Source: Sympetrum striolatum (lineage: Eukaryota > Arthropoda > Insecta > Odonata > Libellulidae). From it: a stretch of 64,000 nt of DNA. The notes under the pieces are model-generated. The model ran no database searches, was not told the origin of the DNA, and saw only the letters and a list, made by a program, of their open reading frames with translations. Below, one piece after another: positions 48,979 through 61,863 of this stretch. Both the position numbers and the translations under genes were made by a program. Each line of letters starts with the position of its first letter. Position 1 is the stretch's first letter. The DNA lies in the NCBI GenBank assembly GCA_947579665.1, contig OX388348.1, positions 6,820,001 through 6,884,000 of the forward strand, given 5' to 3'.

Positions 48979-49139
48979 CAACTAAAGTAAAAAACACAAA
49001 CACACTTTCAAATTCCATAAAATTGGGAAACTGAAACCTCAGGTTCTGAGGATGGTGCTTTAACACCGAAACCGGTCAACAGTTTCATTAAAATTTTGTG
49101 GAATTCGTACAAGTGTGTTTGTGTTTTTTACTTTTGTTG
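48979..49139 (+). mobile_element. long palindromic element with a hammerhead-like apex
   Basis: The outer arms, 48979-49007 and 49111-49139, are complementary at 28 of 29 bases. Inner arms AATTCCATAAAATT (49011-49024) and AATTTTGTGGAATT (49092-49105) pair completely if one G-U is allowed, and GAAACT (49027-49032) pairs with AGTTTC (49081-49086). The apex between them is the hammerhead-like core listed separately. The 161-bp unit has no coding capacity. A foldback with a self-cleaving motif at its tip would fit the terminal region of a Penelope-like element or a derived non-autonomous retroelement, but that placement is inference. Confidence 0.75.
49027..49086 (+). ncRNA. hammerhead-ribozyme-like motif
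   Basis: In order: stem I outer strand GAAACT (49027-49032); a 10-base internal loop; stem I inner strand GTT (49043-49045); core CTGAGGA (49046-49052, fitting CUGANGA); stem II GGTG/CACC (49054-49057 with 49064-49067) around loop CTTTAA; core GAA (49068-49070); a minimal stem III region ACCGGT (49071-49076); the NUH cleavage site GTC ending at C49077; then AAC (49078-49080) and AGTTTC (49081-49086) closing stem I. ACCGGT is self-complementary, so stem III could form between two RNA copies, as known for dimeric hammerheads with tiny stem III. The oddity is one unpaired T (49053) between the core and stem II, which could weaken or abolish cleavage. Confidence 0.5.
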
Positions 49140-49707
49140 TTTAAAATGAAGTTCCACCAAGTAACACTCGAGTTGATTTCTTTAATGATAATCAGTTTAT
49201 TGATATCTCCAGATTCTAATAATATATTTGTTTGCTATTGTTATTCATCCAAAGTACAAAATTTTTATATATATTTAATTTATTTCCCTTGCCACGCAAA
49301 CAGCAATTAATGGGAAAATTGTATTAATGGATGTAAATAGTATCAACTCTCATGTTAGATATCACTTAATCTTTCGAGGCCTTTTAAACAATTTTGTGAC
49401 ATTTGACGACGACTTAAAATCGCGCCCAGGAACAACAGGCACATGATGAGTGATAATAGAGGTTGATGATTGTGAAATCTCCTTTACTCACTGGATCAAG
49501 AGACTGTGATATTTCAAATTGAAAAAAAAACCTGATAGTCAGCATGTTTACCTATATTGACTTTGTAGGTTTAGACATAACCACAAATTTTAGCGTGACT
49601 GGAGGACTTAGTTTGAGGTTTCCAACATTTTAAAATTCTCAAGGTAAAATTAATAGATTTGAGAGAATGTGAAAATGATTATGTGTCGTTTTGTAGTGTC
49701 CATAAGA
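49140..49707. other. non-coding stretch
   Basis: AT-rich sequence between the hammerhead-like palindrome and the Helitron remnant. No gene or Helitron 5' end (TC next to an A/T junction) could be fixed by eye. Confidence 0.45.
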
Positions 49708-50753
49708 ATGCCGAGGGGAAGACATAGGTCGTCGAAGTCAGTCAAACGTGCGACCTGACGTGTAAACCGCACTGATGTCCAGCGAGCGACAGATAACAGT
49801 TAGAACAACTATACGAAGCACTAGCCGAACAATTTCGTACTAATTTTCCACAATTGAATCAACAACGAAAGATGGCGTACGACTCTTTGATAGAAGAACA
49901 ATGTAACTGGTGGAATTTACTTCCTGGATGCTTTCAGAGGGACTGGAAAAATATTCTTTATTGCATTGTTTTTGGCGAGGATCCGATCGCAGAATGAAGT
50001 TGCATTGGCTTCATCTGGAAGAGCAGCGACTTTGTTAGAAGGCGGACGAACTGCACATTCTGCCTTGAAATTTGCCACTGAACATGCACATCTAGAAGAC
50101 ACACCAGTTTGCAGCATCGCCAGAAACAGCGCAATGGCAAAGATTCTCCAGCAAGTTGATCGTTTGGGACACAATAGTACACAAGAGGTCACTGGAGGCG
50201 CTGGACAGAACATCGGAAGATCTTCGCGACAACCAAAACATTTTCGGTGGAGCCATGATTCTGTTGTCAGGTGTGTTTCGTTAGACTCTTCCAGTTATTT
50301 CCCGATTAACTGCAGCTGACGAACTAAATGCGAGCTTAAAATTAATCAAATTTCTGGGGCCATGAGAAGACACTCCGATTGACGACTAACATGCGACTGT
50401 TTTTGCAACAAGATCAAAGTGCAGATGTCTTTCTAAAGGAATTGTTGGACATTGGTAATAGGAAAGTCGCAGTTGGCACCTCGATCGGATTCATCACTTT
50501 ACCCACAGATAGCGAATTAGCAATATTGCTCGAAATCAAAGATCACCTCAACGCTACCATTCCAAATTTCATTTCAGTGGATTTTAAGCGTCTGCAATTC
50601 CCGTGAATATGACCACAAACAAACCACAAGGCCAGTCGTTGGAAGTTTGCGGAATCAACTTTCAGTTTCCGTGTTTCGCGCATGGAAGCCATCATCTTTG
50701 TACATTTACGCGCCGGAGAACAAATCAAAAATGTAGTAAAAGCTTTACATTGA
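49708..50753 (+). pseudogene. Helitron Rep/helicase remnant (Pif1-type helicase part)
   Basis: Pieces of the Helitron helicase appear in order in shifting frames. 49855 onward: NQQRKMAYDSL, the stretch before Walker A. 49939 onward: GTGKIFFIALFLARIRSQNE (Walker A, with I replacing the usual T/S after the lysine), then LLEGGRTAHSALK and NSAMAKILQQ. A +1 shift near 50155 gives LIVWDTIVHKRSLEALDRT, where the usual DE of motif II has become DT, then DNQNIFGGAMILLSG. 50379-50606: TTNMRLFLQQDQSA and TGFITLP-like SIGFITLP. 50618 onward: NKPQGQSLEVCGINF and FPCFAHG (the motif V/VI region), ending at TGA 50751-50753. Several stops, frameshifts and an internal deletion between 50606 and 50618 are present. 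MPRGRHRS at 49708 may be the original protein start joined by deletion to the helicase. The Rep (HUH) domain is missing. It is non-functional. Confidence 0.88.
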
Positions 50754-53700
50754 ATAACTGTTTTTAACCTTCATGTTCATAAAAGGCGTTGAGTTCATTT
50801 GAATTACAAGCAAGTTTATTTAATAACCTAACGAAATTCAATCGTACGCAGCCAGTATTATCGATCTCAATGAATAGGAGTTGAAAGGTAGATTAGGATT
50901 GATAATCGCTGATCAAAAGTTATAATCAAATAAACTGTAAGTGATACGAAGTTCTCTGGGTCATCAAGTTTTCTATATAAAACACTTCCGATTTACCATT
51001 CATTTTAAAAAGTAATAAGTGTAGGTTTAATTTTTAATAAAGAGATTTTGCGAAACATTTATGGGAATTAGAAAATATGGGATATCTTTAGCAAATCGTT
51101 ACAGATTATATTTCTCATTTTAGCAATGTTTGGTTATTTTATCATTACTCCTTAATATTTCAGGGCTTTTTCATTGTTTTAGATATAAAATAATGAGCAT
51201 ATCTCCCGAAAAGTAAACCATAGCAATACCAGCCAGGGTTATTTCTTTAATCTTTTAGAATCAAACGATTTTGCACTGTGCTGTACACTGCAGATTGGTA
51301 TGAACTCTAACTCTTGTAATGTCATGCGGCAAGATATTTTTTTCGACGATTGTTCACTACGAGGGATACCCAATCAAGTTTTAAATTCCTGCTCATTTAT
51401 TATGAGAATTTCGTTTCAATCATATAGAGATTTGACTTTTAAGAACTCACAGGAGTCCTTGCGATCACAGAGGAAAACATTTGCTTTGTATGGCGTGGGT
51501 GGGCTCACAATTCCAAAGGTTAATTCTCTGTGACTTAATTCACTCTCCCGCTTCATTAAAGCAATCCTTCACTCTTTCCTCAGACGACGTCCAATAACAG
51601 CCGTCTCATTAAGTGCCATAAAGGCCTTTGTTCCTTATGAAGCAGCTTTCGGATCAAAGGAGAACACACGACAATCCCGCAGAACTGGAATACGAGCGAC
51701 CTCAAAACTTTCTTTTCTTCTCAATACGCGGCGCGCTTTTACGTTCGGATCCTCCAGAAAACCCCCTTTAGGATAGGGTGAAATGGGGATGAGGATTGTG
51801 GGTAGGCACTTTGGGGAGACGCCTAGTGGAGACTGCGAGAACTGCTCCTGAGGCTTTGCTGCGGAGCAGATGTGAACATTTTGGGGATTGGAATTGAGAA
51901 GGATTTGGATAATCCTCCGCCCTTCTGGGACGCTCTATCGAATTCCACCGAAAGTGCTATATATTTTATTTCGAATTTGTCTTTGGCTTTTCTCGGAAGG
52001 ATAAATGTATGGAAGTGCGGAGTTTCTTCTTTTTTCCGGGAGAAGTCTCTGATGAGTTTAACTATGATTTATATTTCTTCCCTCGGCCCCAATAGGTCTT
52101 GCGGGATAAATGTGGAACAGCTTTCGAATGACATTCGCAATATACGGCCAATGGATGGGAAAGTGGGCTTCAATCGACGAGTTCGCTTTTCACAGGAATC
52201 TCACTGACAGTTGTAATTTATCTCATTAAATCTTCGTACTAAAACTTTTCTCAGTCCATAAACATTCATATATTTAACATTAACGTTAGTGTATTATTAT
52301 CAATAATAATTTATTTCAATCGATATATTCTTAATAAAATATGAAATTTGCATTCTACAGGTGAAGCAGCCTTAAGCATTTTGTAACTATGCGGTAGCTA
52401 GGCGACCTATGCTCGTACATACATCGTATTTATGTATATTTTTCGTGGAAGTGTGCGCATCAGTCAGGATAGTGCCTTATGATATACGTATCTTTATGTA
52501 CGTAATCTCGTATAATCTTCTAAGAATTCTTACTCTGTAGTTAAGTTCCAAATTCATTCAGTTTTTTTTCTCTTCATTTAATCAGGGATATTTCCATGCA
52601 TCTGAATAATGACTAATTATTAAATAAGTATTTGGTATGGATGACTTAAGGGGTGGGTTTAGCTGTAGGGAAATGAACGAGATGGCGCTTAATAGGGATT
52701 CTTAGGTGCTCATGAACAGAAAGGTAGAACACCCATTTTATTAGTCGACTATAATAATTCATAACTCATCTAAGTATTATAATCGAGCTCTTATCGGGTA
52801 TTTTAAAACAAATTATTAATTTTATGGAAAAAGTTCTTTTTATTTGTACTACTTTAATTAATAAATTGTCTAAAACAATTAGGCAGGTAATGGGCGCAAA
52901 TACGATATGAATGGATGGAGAAGCAGGAAGTGCACTGAATTCAGTGGTTATACATATCAGGCAATGGCTTATGTGGTACACATAGAGTGATAATAAAAAA
53001 AATTATAGCATATTGCTAAAAAAGAATTAATAAAAACTTTAATATGATAAAATTAGTAGGTTAACTTTCTATCACATATGTGGAATTCATATACTTCTTT
53101 TATTAGAATTCGAGAAGTCGAAATTCGAAGCATTTCAGTATACCAGCATATCACTACGTGACCCATACACATATAGGATGTTAGGGAATGTTCAATGTTC
53201 GTGGGATGTGTTCGAAAATATTTAAATGATAAGCATTCACTCATGATAGACTTCTATGTACATTTTTCCCGCCAATTATTCTTTATTATTATCTTTGAAT
53301 ATTTAATATATATCGAAATAGAGAATTTTATCTGGAAAATAAAATATTTGGGGAAGTATATTTTATGTTCCTTATTGCGCCTTATGCAAAGTATGATATT
53401 ATATTGTTTTAACCTCTTTTAAAAACGTCTCATAGTGTAAAACATAATTTAAATATTACGACTCCAAACAATTTCAAATTGAGGTTCAATTCAAATAATT
53501 GTAACCCCTGCCGCCAAGTGGCACAATTGCTTCACCAGTTTATAACAATTTGGTTTTGATTGAATCACATCTTATATTTATCTTCTACGCCATAAGAAAT
53601 GGCGTGTATTTTCACATTCAATTTTTCAGGTCGGGAATATAACGAAATTAAACGGTTAAAACAAACATTAACGAGTGTCTGAACCGCATCAGATGGGAAT

Positions 53701-56700
53701 TTCCGCAAGGTTTTTAAGTATAATATCTCCTTGAATAAATGAGTAGTTCTCCACAGCCGGGATCAGTTTATCCAAAAGATACCTTCCAAAAGCTTTGGTA
53801 TATTTAAATGGAGTCAAAAGAGTATGCAGAAATACTCCGCGACTAGATGAAAATGGACGAATAGGATTTCATTTAGCGAGTCCGTACTTCGGAGTGAATT
53901 TCTTTCAGTATTCAAGAATTCATTCGAGATTTTCAAATATATTTTGGAACTTGTTAATTATGTGCTGCGCCATGGGTGGGAAATATCGCTGAGGGATATT
54001 CGATTGCAACACATCAGATTGCCTTCCAAATATAAGTAATGTACAATTATGGAATCTCGGCAGCATGTAATCAGGTATTCGAAAAGCAAATGCAATTTAA
54101 CGTTAAATCTGCTGAATCGCTGCTTAAATGCGAAACATAATCCAATTTGTTAGCATTAAACATAATCCGGAGATAAAAACTATGGAATTAAGACATGGGT
54201 CTTTTTTATTGCGTTAGTTCAACCGAGTGAATGCTGAAGTGATGTAATTTATTTAAATGCGTTCATTTGTCTTGTGAAATGAAGAAAAGGCTACCTTTCG
54301 CTTCCTCCGGAGTAACCCATTCGCCGGACAGTATTTCCGTTCTAAGAGTTAAGAAATAAAACTTTTTGAATAGTTCCTTCGGAAGGAATCACGTTATTCA
54401 ACAAATAAGTTTTGCATTACCTCTCGGAGACATTCGAGCAGCTCCGAGATGCGACTCCATTTTGAGAAAAAAAGAAAAACTTAATCGGTCCTCCAATTTG
54501 GTGGAACCGCTCCTTATTTTGCCCAAATTGACCGCGTGGGAACGGTTCAGATAATTCCGCATCTCGTCCCATATCTCCGCCGATTCAAAATCTCTATTTT
54601 CGGAATTCCTTCGAGAGAGCGGATTCTTCTTCAGTACCATTCCGATTCTCCAATATTTTTAAGATCGCGACCGCTGCTTCAAATTCCTTTCGATATTATG
54701 GGAGCCTTCACTCCAAATCTCTTATTAAACGTTCCTTGCATTTCTACGATCCGCATTACTTGTCGTGGGATCGTAGTCGAAAATTCCGGGATTTCTTGGT
54801 AGTAATCATAGAGGTCTCTGCAAGCCGAAATGGGAATATTAAGATTTTCCAAGAAGGTAATAAGTAGGGAAAATATCAGACCGTTTAGGCATTCATTAAG
54901 ACCCGTATAGGAATATTTCGCGAGAGATAAAGGTCTAGCTATTTTTATTAGATAATTAATCAACTGTTGACAAAAGTTAAATTTTACTTTTATTAACCAT
55001 ACGCACAGATATTTGTGCTCTACACTTTTCCTTCATAAAAGTAGAGTTTAGCTTAAAAAAGATTATTTTTCATTTCCTAAGCTAATATGAAAGTATGATC
55101 CTTGCGTATAATACGACTTTTTGAATAATATAGATCGTAAAATAGGATATTTTTTGGCAAATGAAGATACACATTCTAAATTATATTTCCAATGCACACA
55201 ATATCGTTAAGATTAGTTTTATTGTAATTCTTTCAATATGGATATTTAAGCTGAATATAAAATATTGATTGCTCTTATCACTATATACTGAAGAACAGAA
55301 ATTATTCACTTTTGTTCATTTTTTGTATAAGATAGAAAAAATATGTCTTTCACTCAAATTTCTCTGAATTTTCTTCATCAAAAAAGTGAAGATATGTAAG
55401 GGAGTTCTCTGTATGCGCTGGCTCTCTTTTATTTCTCCTCTCATACATTTCTGGCTCACGAAAAAGACATGGAAATAATATTTCACTACTCTTGCCCAGG
55501 AAATCTTATTCTCTTTTGAAATTTTTTTGGTTCTTAATGGTGGAATTAGTCAAAACGGATGATTCTTCACAAATTGATGTTTTATTAAAGAATGAAAATA
55601 ATTTTATCATGGAAATGAACTTTCATTCTGTCAAGAACTTACTGAGTTTATAAAAGAGGCTCTTTAAAAATCGGACCGCCATGTTCTTGCACTCTATCAG
55701 TAAAATTTTACAGATTTTACATTTGTTAATTCGCTATCAACGCAGGAAACGCAGTGTATCTTTAAATGTGAATGGGGAATAAGACCATCATGAAACCCGT
55801 AAGTTTTATTTAAAATTCTAATCGCCCTGAGGAAAGCCATCGACTCCGTACGTGGCTCTTGAAGTGAAAGGTTAACCCCCAATGAATTCGGTTAAGGGTT
55901 TCAATTTCCTCTGGGAATAGTAAAATTTGAATATGGGGAACCAAGATTATAGGGAAGTCGAAAATTCTATCGGAAATTTCGGTGAAAGGATCGCGTTTAT
56001 GTGATTGAAGTTAGCATTTAGTTTCGATTTTTGGATGAAATGAAATGTATCGAAGAGTGGAAAAATGGAAAACTGGTAATTTCGATGTATATTAAGTACC
56101 TGCTGTTATCGAGAGAAATTACTCAATATTAATGCATTGTCTTTGAATTAGTACTTGCAGCGAGTGTTTTTCGAAAGTGTTTGGGATATTATTTATTGCT
56201 GAAGTTTCGAAAGATGTGATTTATATCACGTTTATATTTGTATGCATTACTAATTAATTAATTACACAACTAATTTAAATCTAAACTTAATCGCTTACAC
56301 ATATTATATTTATTGTAAAAAACTATAGATATGACCATTGTAAGTAGAAGGAGCATATTCGTGTTTGGGGAAGCGGGAATTATTTCAGAGAGAGAGGAAG
56401 AGCGAGAGAAAGCTGGTTGAGCTGGTGAGGAGAAAAGATTAACGTAGATTAAAGAGTGAAAGGTTGTTCATGAAATAACGTATAGAGACGTCCAAATAGA
56501 ATTATTTATAAAGAAGTATTGTGCGTAAATTGTGGTAATGTGGTTATTACAATAAGTAACAGTAGAAATTATCTAAATTTAGTGTACAAGCTCGAACGCA
56601 AATATGACAAGACTCATCGTATTACTGATGGACTGTTGTTTGAAAAATGTATTGTCAGATTCTATTTTTCTAAAAACATTATACAGTTGACGTGGGACGT

Positions 56701-59115
56701 GTATATTTATGTATTAACGATATTACGCTGTCTGGAAAGGGTTAAAGGTATTGCACATAAGAGCGTGCACCCAGGAAAAATCCCAAGGAAGCACGGACTT
56801 GAAAATTACGCTGTATGCATTGGAATTCACTATCTTCCCCAAGAATGAAGAAAGCATATCCGAATTTGGTAGGAATATTCACCGTTTGCTTTGATATTCG
56901 AGAGATATTTTCGGCAGCATGAATTCCCAGTGGTCAATCAGTTGACGTACAAGATTTCAATGATATTACTAATGAATTACGCGTGCACGTGCACGAAGGA
57001 AGAACTGTAAGTTGCGGAGGAAGGGACCTTTTACCATTTCCACGTACCTGCCTAAAATGCTTTATTACTCTAGCAATTTCCAATTATTAAAAACCTTGAA
57101 TGCTCCGCTTATCTTCTTGATGATGGATTGTGCTATTTTTTGAGAATCTCAAACATAAAGACGGCGCTAAAAGGGACAACATTTTCAATGATGGCAGGAA
57201 TTACGTATTTCGTACACAGAAATGATACAGATGAAACTATTTGGGAAAAATTTGAAGAAATCGAAGGAATCTATGCATACCAGGATGGATACAAATATGT
57301 CTTGGAGGGATATGTCTGGATTCATTTTGTGAATACATATAGCTATAACGTTTTTCTCGTTATAATTCAGTACCATACCTAGATACGATATTATGGTTTG
57401 CATTATATCTTACGATACTGACCTTCGTGATTCGCTCGAATATCTACATTTATATGCTAAGCATAGTTAAATTTTAATCATACCATAACAGTTTCAGTCA
57501 TATGTTCATTCCTTACTTTAGTTTAAAAGTTCGTTGAGGAAGGTCTCTTCCAAATAAAACCATTTAATTAAATCTCGAATACATGGAATCGTATTCAATG
57601 CATGGCTCAGTTTTCCTCGTTCCAATCTTGAAAACCGCGACTCAAGTTCGGCAAAATCGACGCGAGATTAAAGAGAGATTGGATGAAAGATTAGGCAACG
57701 ATTTGAATGGGAAGCGCGAAAAACTCTCTGTGGGCAGATTAAAACGATGGAGAGGCTGAAATGAGAGTCTATTTTGGAACTATTGCATACTTGCAATCGC
57801 TTCTTTGCGCGGCTGAGATCCCCAGGGAAGTATTCCGGTGGTTTGAACGCGGGAGATGGAAAAAAGCAATTCATTGCGTTGTTTGGGTTAGGATACGGTA
57901 GAGAAATGCCATCCGGAGAAACCACTTCATGCATCCCCAAACTCTCCTATCATGACATTGCAAATTTACTTATCGAACTTGCTGTTATTTACGGCATGAG
58001 TAATTTATGCAGATGATAAATAAATTACGAAATATAGTTGTGATGACGTAAAAGAAAGACTTTGAGAAAGACTCAGAGAAAGGAGTGGTTTTTGATAATT
58101 TTATTATTTCCGGTGAAACTTAACACAGCAATGAGGGTATTGACGTACAGACTAGCATTTACCCTACATCTAGGGGAATCCTTTAAATACATTCAAATTA
58201 CAGTTAATAGTAAAAAAACATACTTTAATTTACAATAGAGTACGATCTAATAGCAGATAGGGTTGGATGAGGGTATTTGGGTGCTCTTATAATTCTGTAA
58301 GTATTTGCTTATGAATAATTTTTGAAGAATTAATTACATGGCTGAGTGTAAAAATGTAAACCATTTTCGTTTTCATAATGAATTCTATTTTCGCCTATAA
58401 ATAAAATTAAATTGATACAAATGTAACAGGATATTAGTTACGGTATTTATAAGGAGCATCTCGAACAAAAGTTTAGAAAACGGCACTTAGATGTACACTG
58501 CTTTTCAAGAATCTAAAGGAAAAAATACATTCCTTAAATGACCTAACTTCATTACAGTAGCACAATATTACATTTCATGAAAACACTGATAACTTCGTCA
58601 CTGCGTACAGTTTTAATTTAACCGCTGTAACGCGCAGGTCATTATCAATGAGTGAATATAATTGTTGAGTCCTTCGAAATATGACGGTAATTTAAGTTGG
58701 AAAGATAAGTTGCATTAATGATGAAGCAAACTATGTGCTTGTGATAGCTGGATGGAATGGTTTGAATTATGGAAACTGAAGTGGAAGAAGATAGTAAGCA
58801 GGGATGATAATGGGTCTCGAAGGAAGTAGTTGTAGGGAAATCGAGGAAAGAGAAAAAGAAGTCGTTTGATGAGAAAAAGAATTAACGCTGATAAAGGAAA
58901 TAACTTCACGGAGAATGTCACGGGGTACTAAATGCTTTACGTGAAATCTATCAAAATCAAAGGCGTTTGGTGGTCAAAGATTTACGTCATAATAATCTAT
59001 TTTATCTTAGAAGTTTATGTTTTATGACGAATTCAAACAAGAGAGAAATCAGACCACTAAAAATAATAGTTTTATAAGTTAGGTATTACGATATGTGCTA
59101 AAAATGATGGTACAG
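50754..59115. other. long non-coding stretch
   Basis: About 8.4 kb without a supportable gene. No Helitron 3' end (stem-loop plus CTRR) was found directly after the helicase. GC-elevated patches at 51540-51860 and 54290-54790 have overlapping open frames on both strands but no recognisable domain. The 56380-56460 patch is AG-rich. Confidence 0.5.
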
Positions 59116-59232
59116 GGTTCCCATGTGGACAGAACGTTTGCCTTTGGTGAAAGAGTCCTCTAGTTCGATTTCCGGTGGGAGCGACTATGCGAAATGTTCT
59201 AAGCGGTCGTAGCACTTTTAATAATAATATTA
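59116..59232 (+). mobile_element. tRNA-derived SINE, second diverged copy
   Basis: It matches 3421-3551 from GG-TCCC through ATGTGGA, CGTTTGCCTTTGGTGAAAG, B box GTTCGATTTCC (59163-59173), CGGTGGGAGC, TATGCGAAATG and GTCGTAGCACTTTTAA, ending in an (AAT)n-like tail. About eight bases of the D-arm region are deleted and several substitutions break the cloverleaf pairing. No target duplication is evident, so it is older than the 3.4-kb copy. Confidence 0.82.
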
Positions 59233-61336
59233 ATAAATATGATACGTTGGCCAGAATGATTTGCTTACGGGCAATCACGAAAGAAGACAAAATTCAAATA
59301 AATAACTACCTAGATTAGTTAAAACTATACGCATATTCCATTTATGAATGGAAATACATATATTGAACTCCTTATTGATCTTAGAGAAAATTGAACAGTG
59401 AATTTTGAAGTAGTTTTGCTGAACTGTAAAATTATTGATCAAAAAACATTATCAGCGAAGAATACACAGATTAGGCACCTTTACCTCAATTTTATGTTGT
59501 TGATGTTTTATTTGAATTTATAACAACGCATTTGCGTGTGTATATATAGAAATGCACCGAATAATTTATATGATAAAGCAATATTATGTATAGCAGTGTG
59601 TGTATATAACTTTTCCGTATAGCAATGTTGTACCTGCTCTGTTGACTGTTCAGACCAATGAGTCCACTGCTGTATTTCAGGTCTTCCTCATTATCAATTG
59701 CAATGAGTGTGTATTGCGGCGGTGATATCGTGTCTGAGGCGTACACATAAGACGGTTTCGATGAAACTGCCACGTCATTTTGAAGTTCGTTGCGACAGCT
59801 TTCGGAAAGAGAACAGCTTCTTACTTCCGGTTCTTAAAGCTCACGTCACGTATTCGGGAGAAAATACAAAGAATAGTCGGCCAATGAGTAAATAATTACA
59901 ATGCTATGTAAGCATCAAGGGAAAAACTCCATTAATACTACAGGTTCTATTATCTGTTTTTGCTGGAGCTTTTTACTGCTAACAAGTTCCTTCTCTTCCT
60001 CCGTCCAAACTCCATTATCTCCACAGATTCTCTCTTTGATCCCTTTGTTTGGATTTTCCGGGCGTCACTCATTGGGATAAAACTGATGTTGCACTTTTAT
60101 CCTTTGATCCAGAAAACATATCAAGCAAAATATTTCCATTCCTTTCCCAGTATTGGAAGCCGAAATTACTATTCCGTGTACCAACTACAACATCATCTCT
60201 TCTTCAGTATTATATATGGCTTTGGAATTGAATATTTTTCCATGTTTTATACGTTTTTTTATTCAATTCCTGTGATAGTTTTAATACTTTTGTGTAACAT
60301 TAATTTTAAAAAATCATTGCCAAGGTTATTATTATTAAAATACTTTCTCAAACCGATTTCTGGTGTAAACACAGTTCCCAGATGTTTTTACATAAACGTC
60401 TCTATTGAAGAAGATGAAGATAGTTGAAAATAAAGGAAAGGTTGGTCACGGATGTTAAGGAATTAGAAATTTTAAACCTCTAATGAAGATAATTGTCAGT
60501 GGTTTCTACCCTAATTTTGGTTTGACAGAATAAAGTCGATAAGAATAGAAAACTGGATGAAAAATATATTCAAGAATTGTTTTTAAATTCTAGCATCTAG
60601 CAAGCCTTTATGTGATAGTTTTACTATGCTTTAAGAAAATGCGGACTTAACATTATAGATGTTTGAAAAGTCGAGGGTATATTAATTTGTATGTCTAATT
60701 TAAGTCGAATAATTTAGAGAGCTAATGATTGGATTCAGTCGACATTCCGGGTCATCCAACTAGTCGTATGAGAAGGCACGAAAAAATTTTCGTCGTCAAC
60801 ATTGATCGATTGAATGGATACATAGCATTCAGTGCTTTCCTATAAAAATAGTATTTTCGGTGATGCGGTCACAGTTAAATGCATTGCTGACGAAAGGGCA
60901 CAGATTGCAGCGATTCCATTTCGTTTCTCAGATCGAATTCAACTGATTTGAATTTATTTTGGTGAATACCTCTCTTCGTTTCATGGCGTCGTTCATCCCT
61001 CCTGCTTTCCAGTCACCCTCAAACTCCATTACCGCGCTTTCTCACCTTTCTATTTGTCCCTTTCATCATCTCCTCGAGCACGCGTCGCTGATCTCCGGCT
61101 AATGACATCACAGAGCGCCGAGACGCACTCCCCTTCCGAGCGTCTTCCACTCTGCCGTGACTTCAGAGCATTTCTTTCGAAAGAGCGCCGATTTAAAAGA
61201 AGGATACAAAGAATGGACTTCTACTAATCAACGTTCCTCCCTTCATCACTGAATGCCGCTGAAGTTTTTGCCAATTTTGTTAGCGTCTAAGATGAATGTT
61301 TGTACGGAAAAAAAGCTTTAAAAACTACCCTAAGCC
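59233..61336. other. non-coding stretch holding the longest open frame
   Basis: The longest open frame in the window (59960-60427, 155 codons, plus) lies here. Its peptide is rich in F, L, I and Y with several hydrophobic stretches, as expected from AT-rich DNA read in this phase; I recognise no family and see no support for a gene. The 61000-61240 interval is GC-elevated. Confidence 0.4.
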
Positions 61337-61397
61337 GTTGTTTCCGTACCGCGTTGCAACCGGAAACGACAAGAAGGTCGGCATTATCGACCTTCTT
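61337..61397. repeat. two adjacent hairpins
   Basis: Hairpin 1: GTTGTTTCCG (61337-61346) pairs with CGGAAACGAC (61361-61370) with one G-U pair, and its loop contains the palindrome GTTGCAAC (61353-61360). Hairpin 2 follows directly: AAGAAGGTCG (61371-61380), loop GCATTAT, CGACCTTCTT (61388-61397), a perfect 10-bp stem. There is no neighbouring gene to assign a role. Confidence 0.85.
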
Positions 61398-61863
61398 TAA
61401 GGAATACATATGATCAAAAAACTGTGTGTGTCACGAGTGTTGTTTCCAAAATCTACGATTACGCTTGGAAGTTTCTTTCTTATTGGTTTCTTCCCTAATC
61501 AGATTGGTTCTTCTAACCAACTGTACAGAAGCAGATCTTCTCGTGGGCAGTGCGCATTCTTTGTCAGTTCTAAACCAACCCTTAGTTTTCACCTCTAAAT
61601 TCAAATCTTTCTTCACTAGTTATTTTTTGATAATCTACAGAAATATAACTTTAGCATATTCTTTCACTCTATCTTAAAACATAAGCCTTTTTCCTTTGTT
61701 TCCATATACTTAATTCCGCTTTTGGTGGCATCCAACAGCTTTTAGCTTTGCCTTCTCTTGTGACGTTTAACTTTTAATATTCGTGCTTCTTCTTAGCTGT
61801 TGCCCATCTCCACTATCATTATATCACTTTGCAGTCAAATCTCTCTCTTGTCCCACCATTTAC
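61398..61863. other. non-coding stretch
   Basis: Pyrimidine-rich in its right part, with short open frames on both strands. Any continuation of the weak minus-strand LINE remnant would lie here but cannot be followed. Confidence 0.4.

Noticed and set aside
49917..50213. Minus-strand open frames over the Helitron remnant
   Set aside because: Antisense shadows of the plus-strand helicase, whose motifs are clear.
57668..58016. Overlapping 80-90 codon frames on both strands
   Set aside because: No domain and no preference for one strand.
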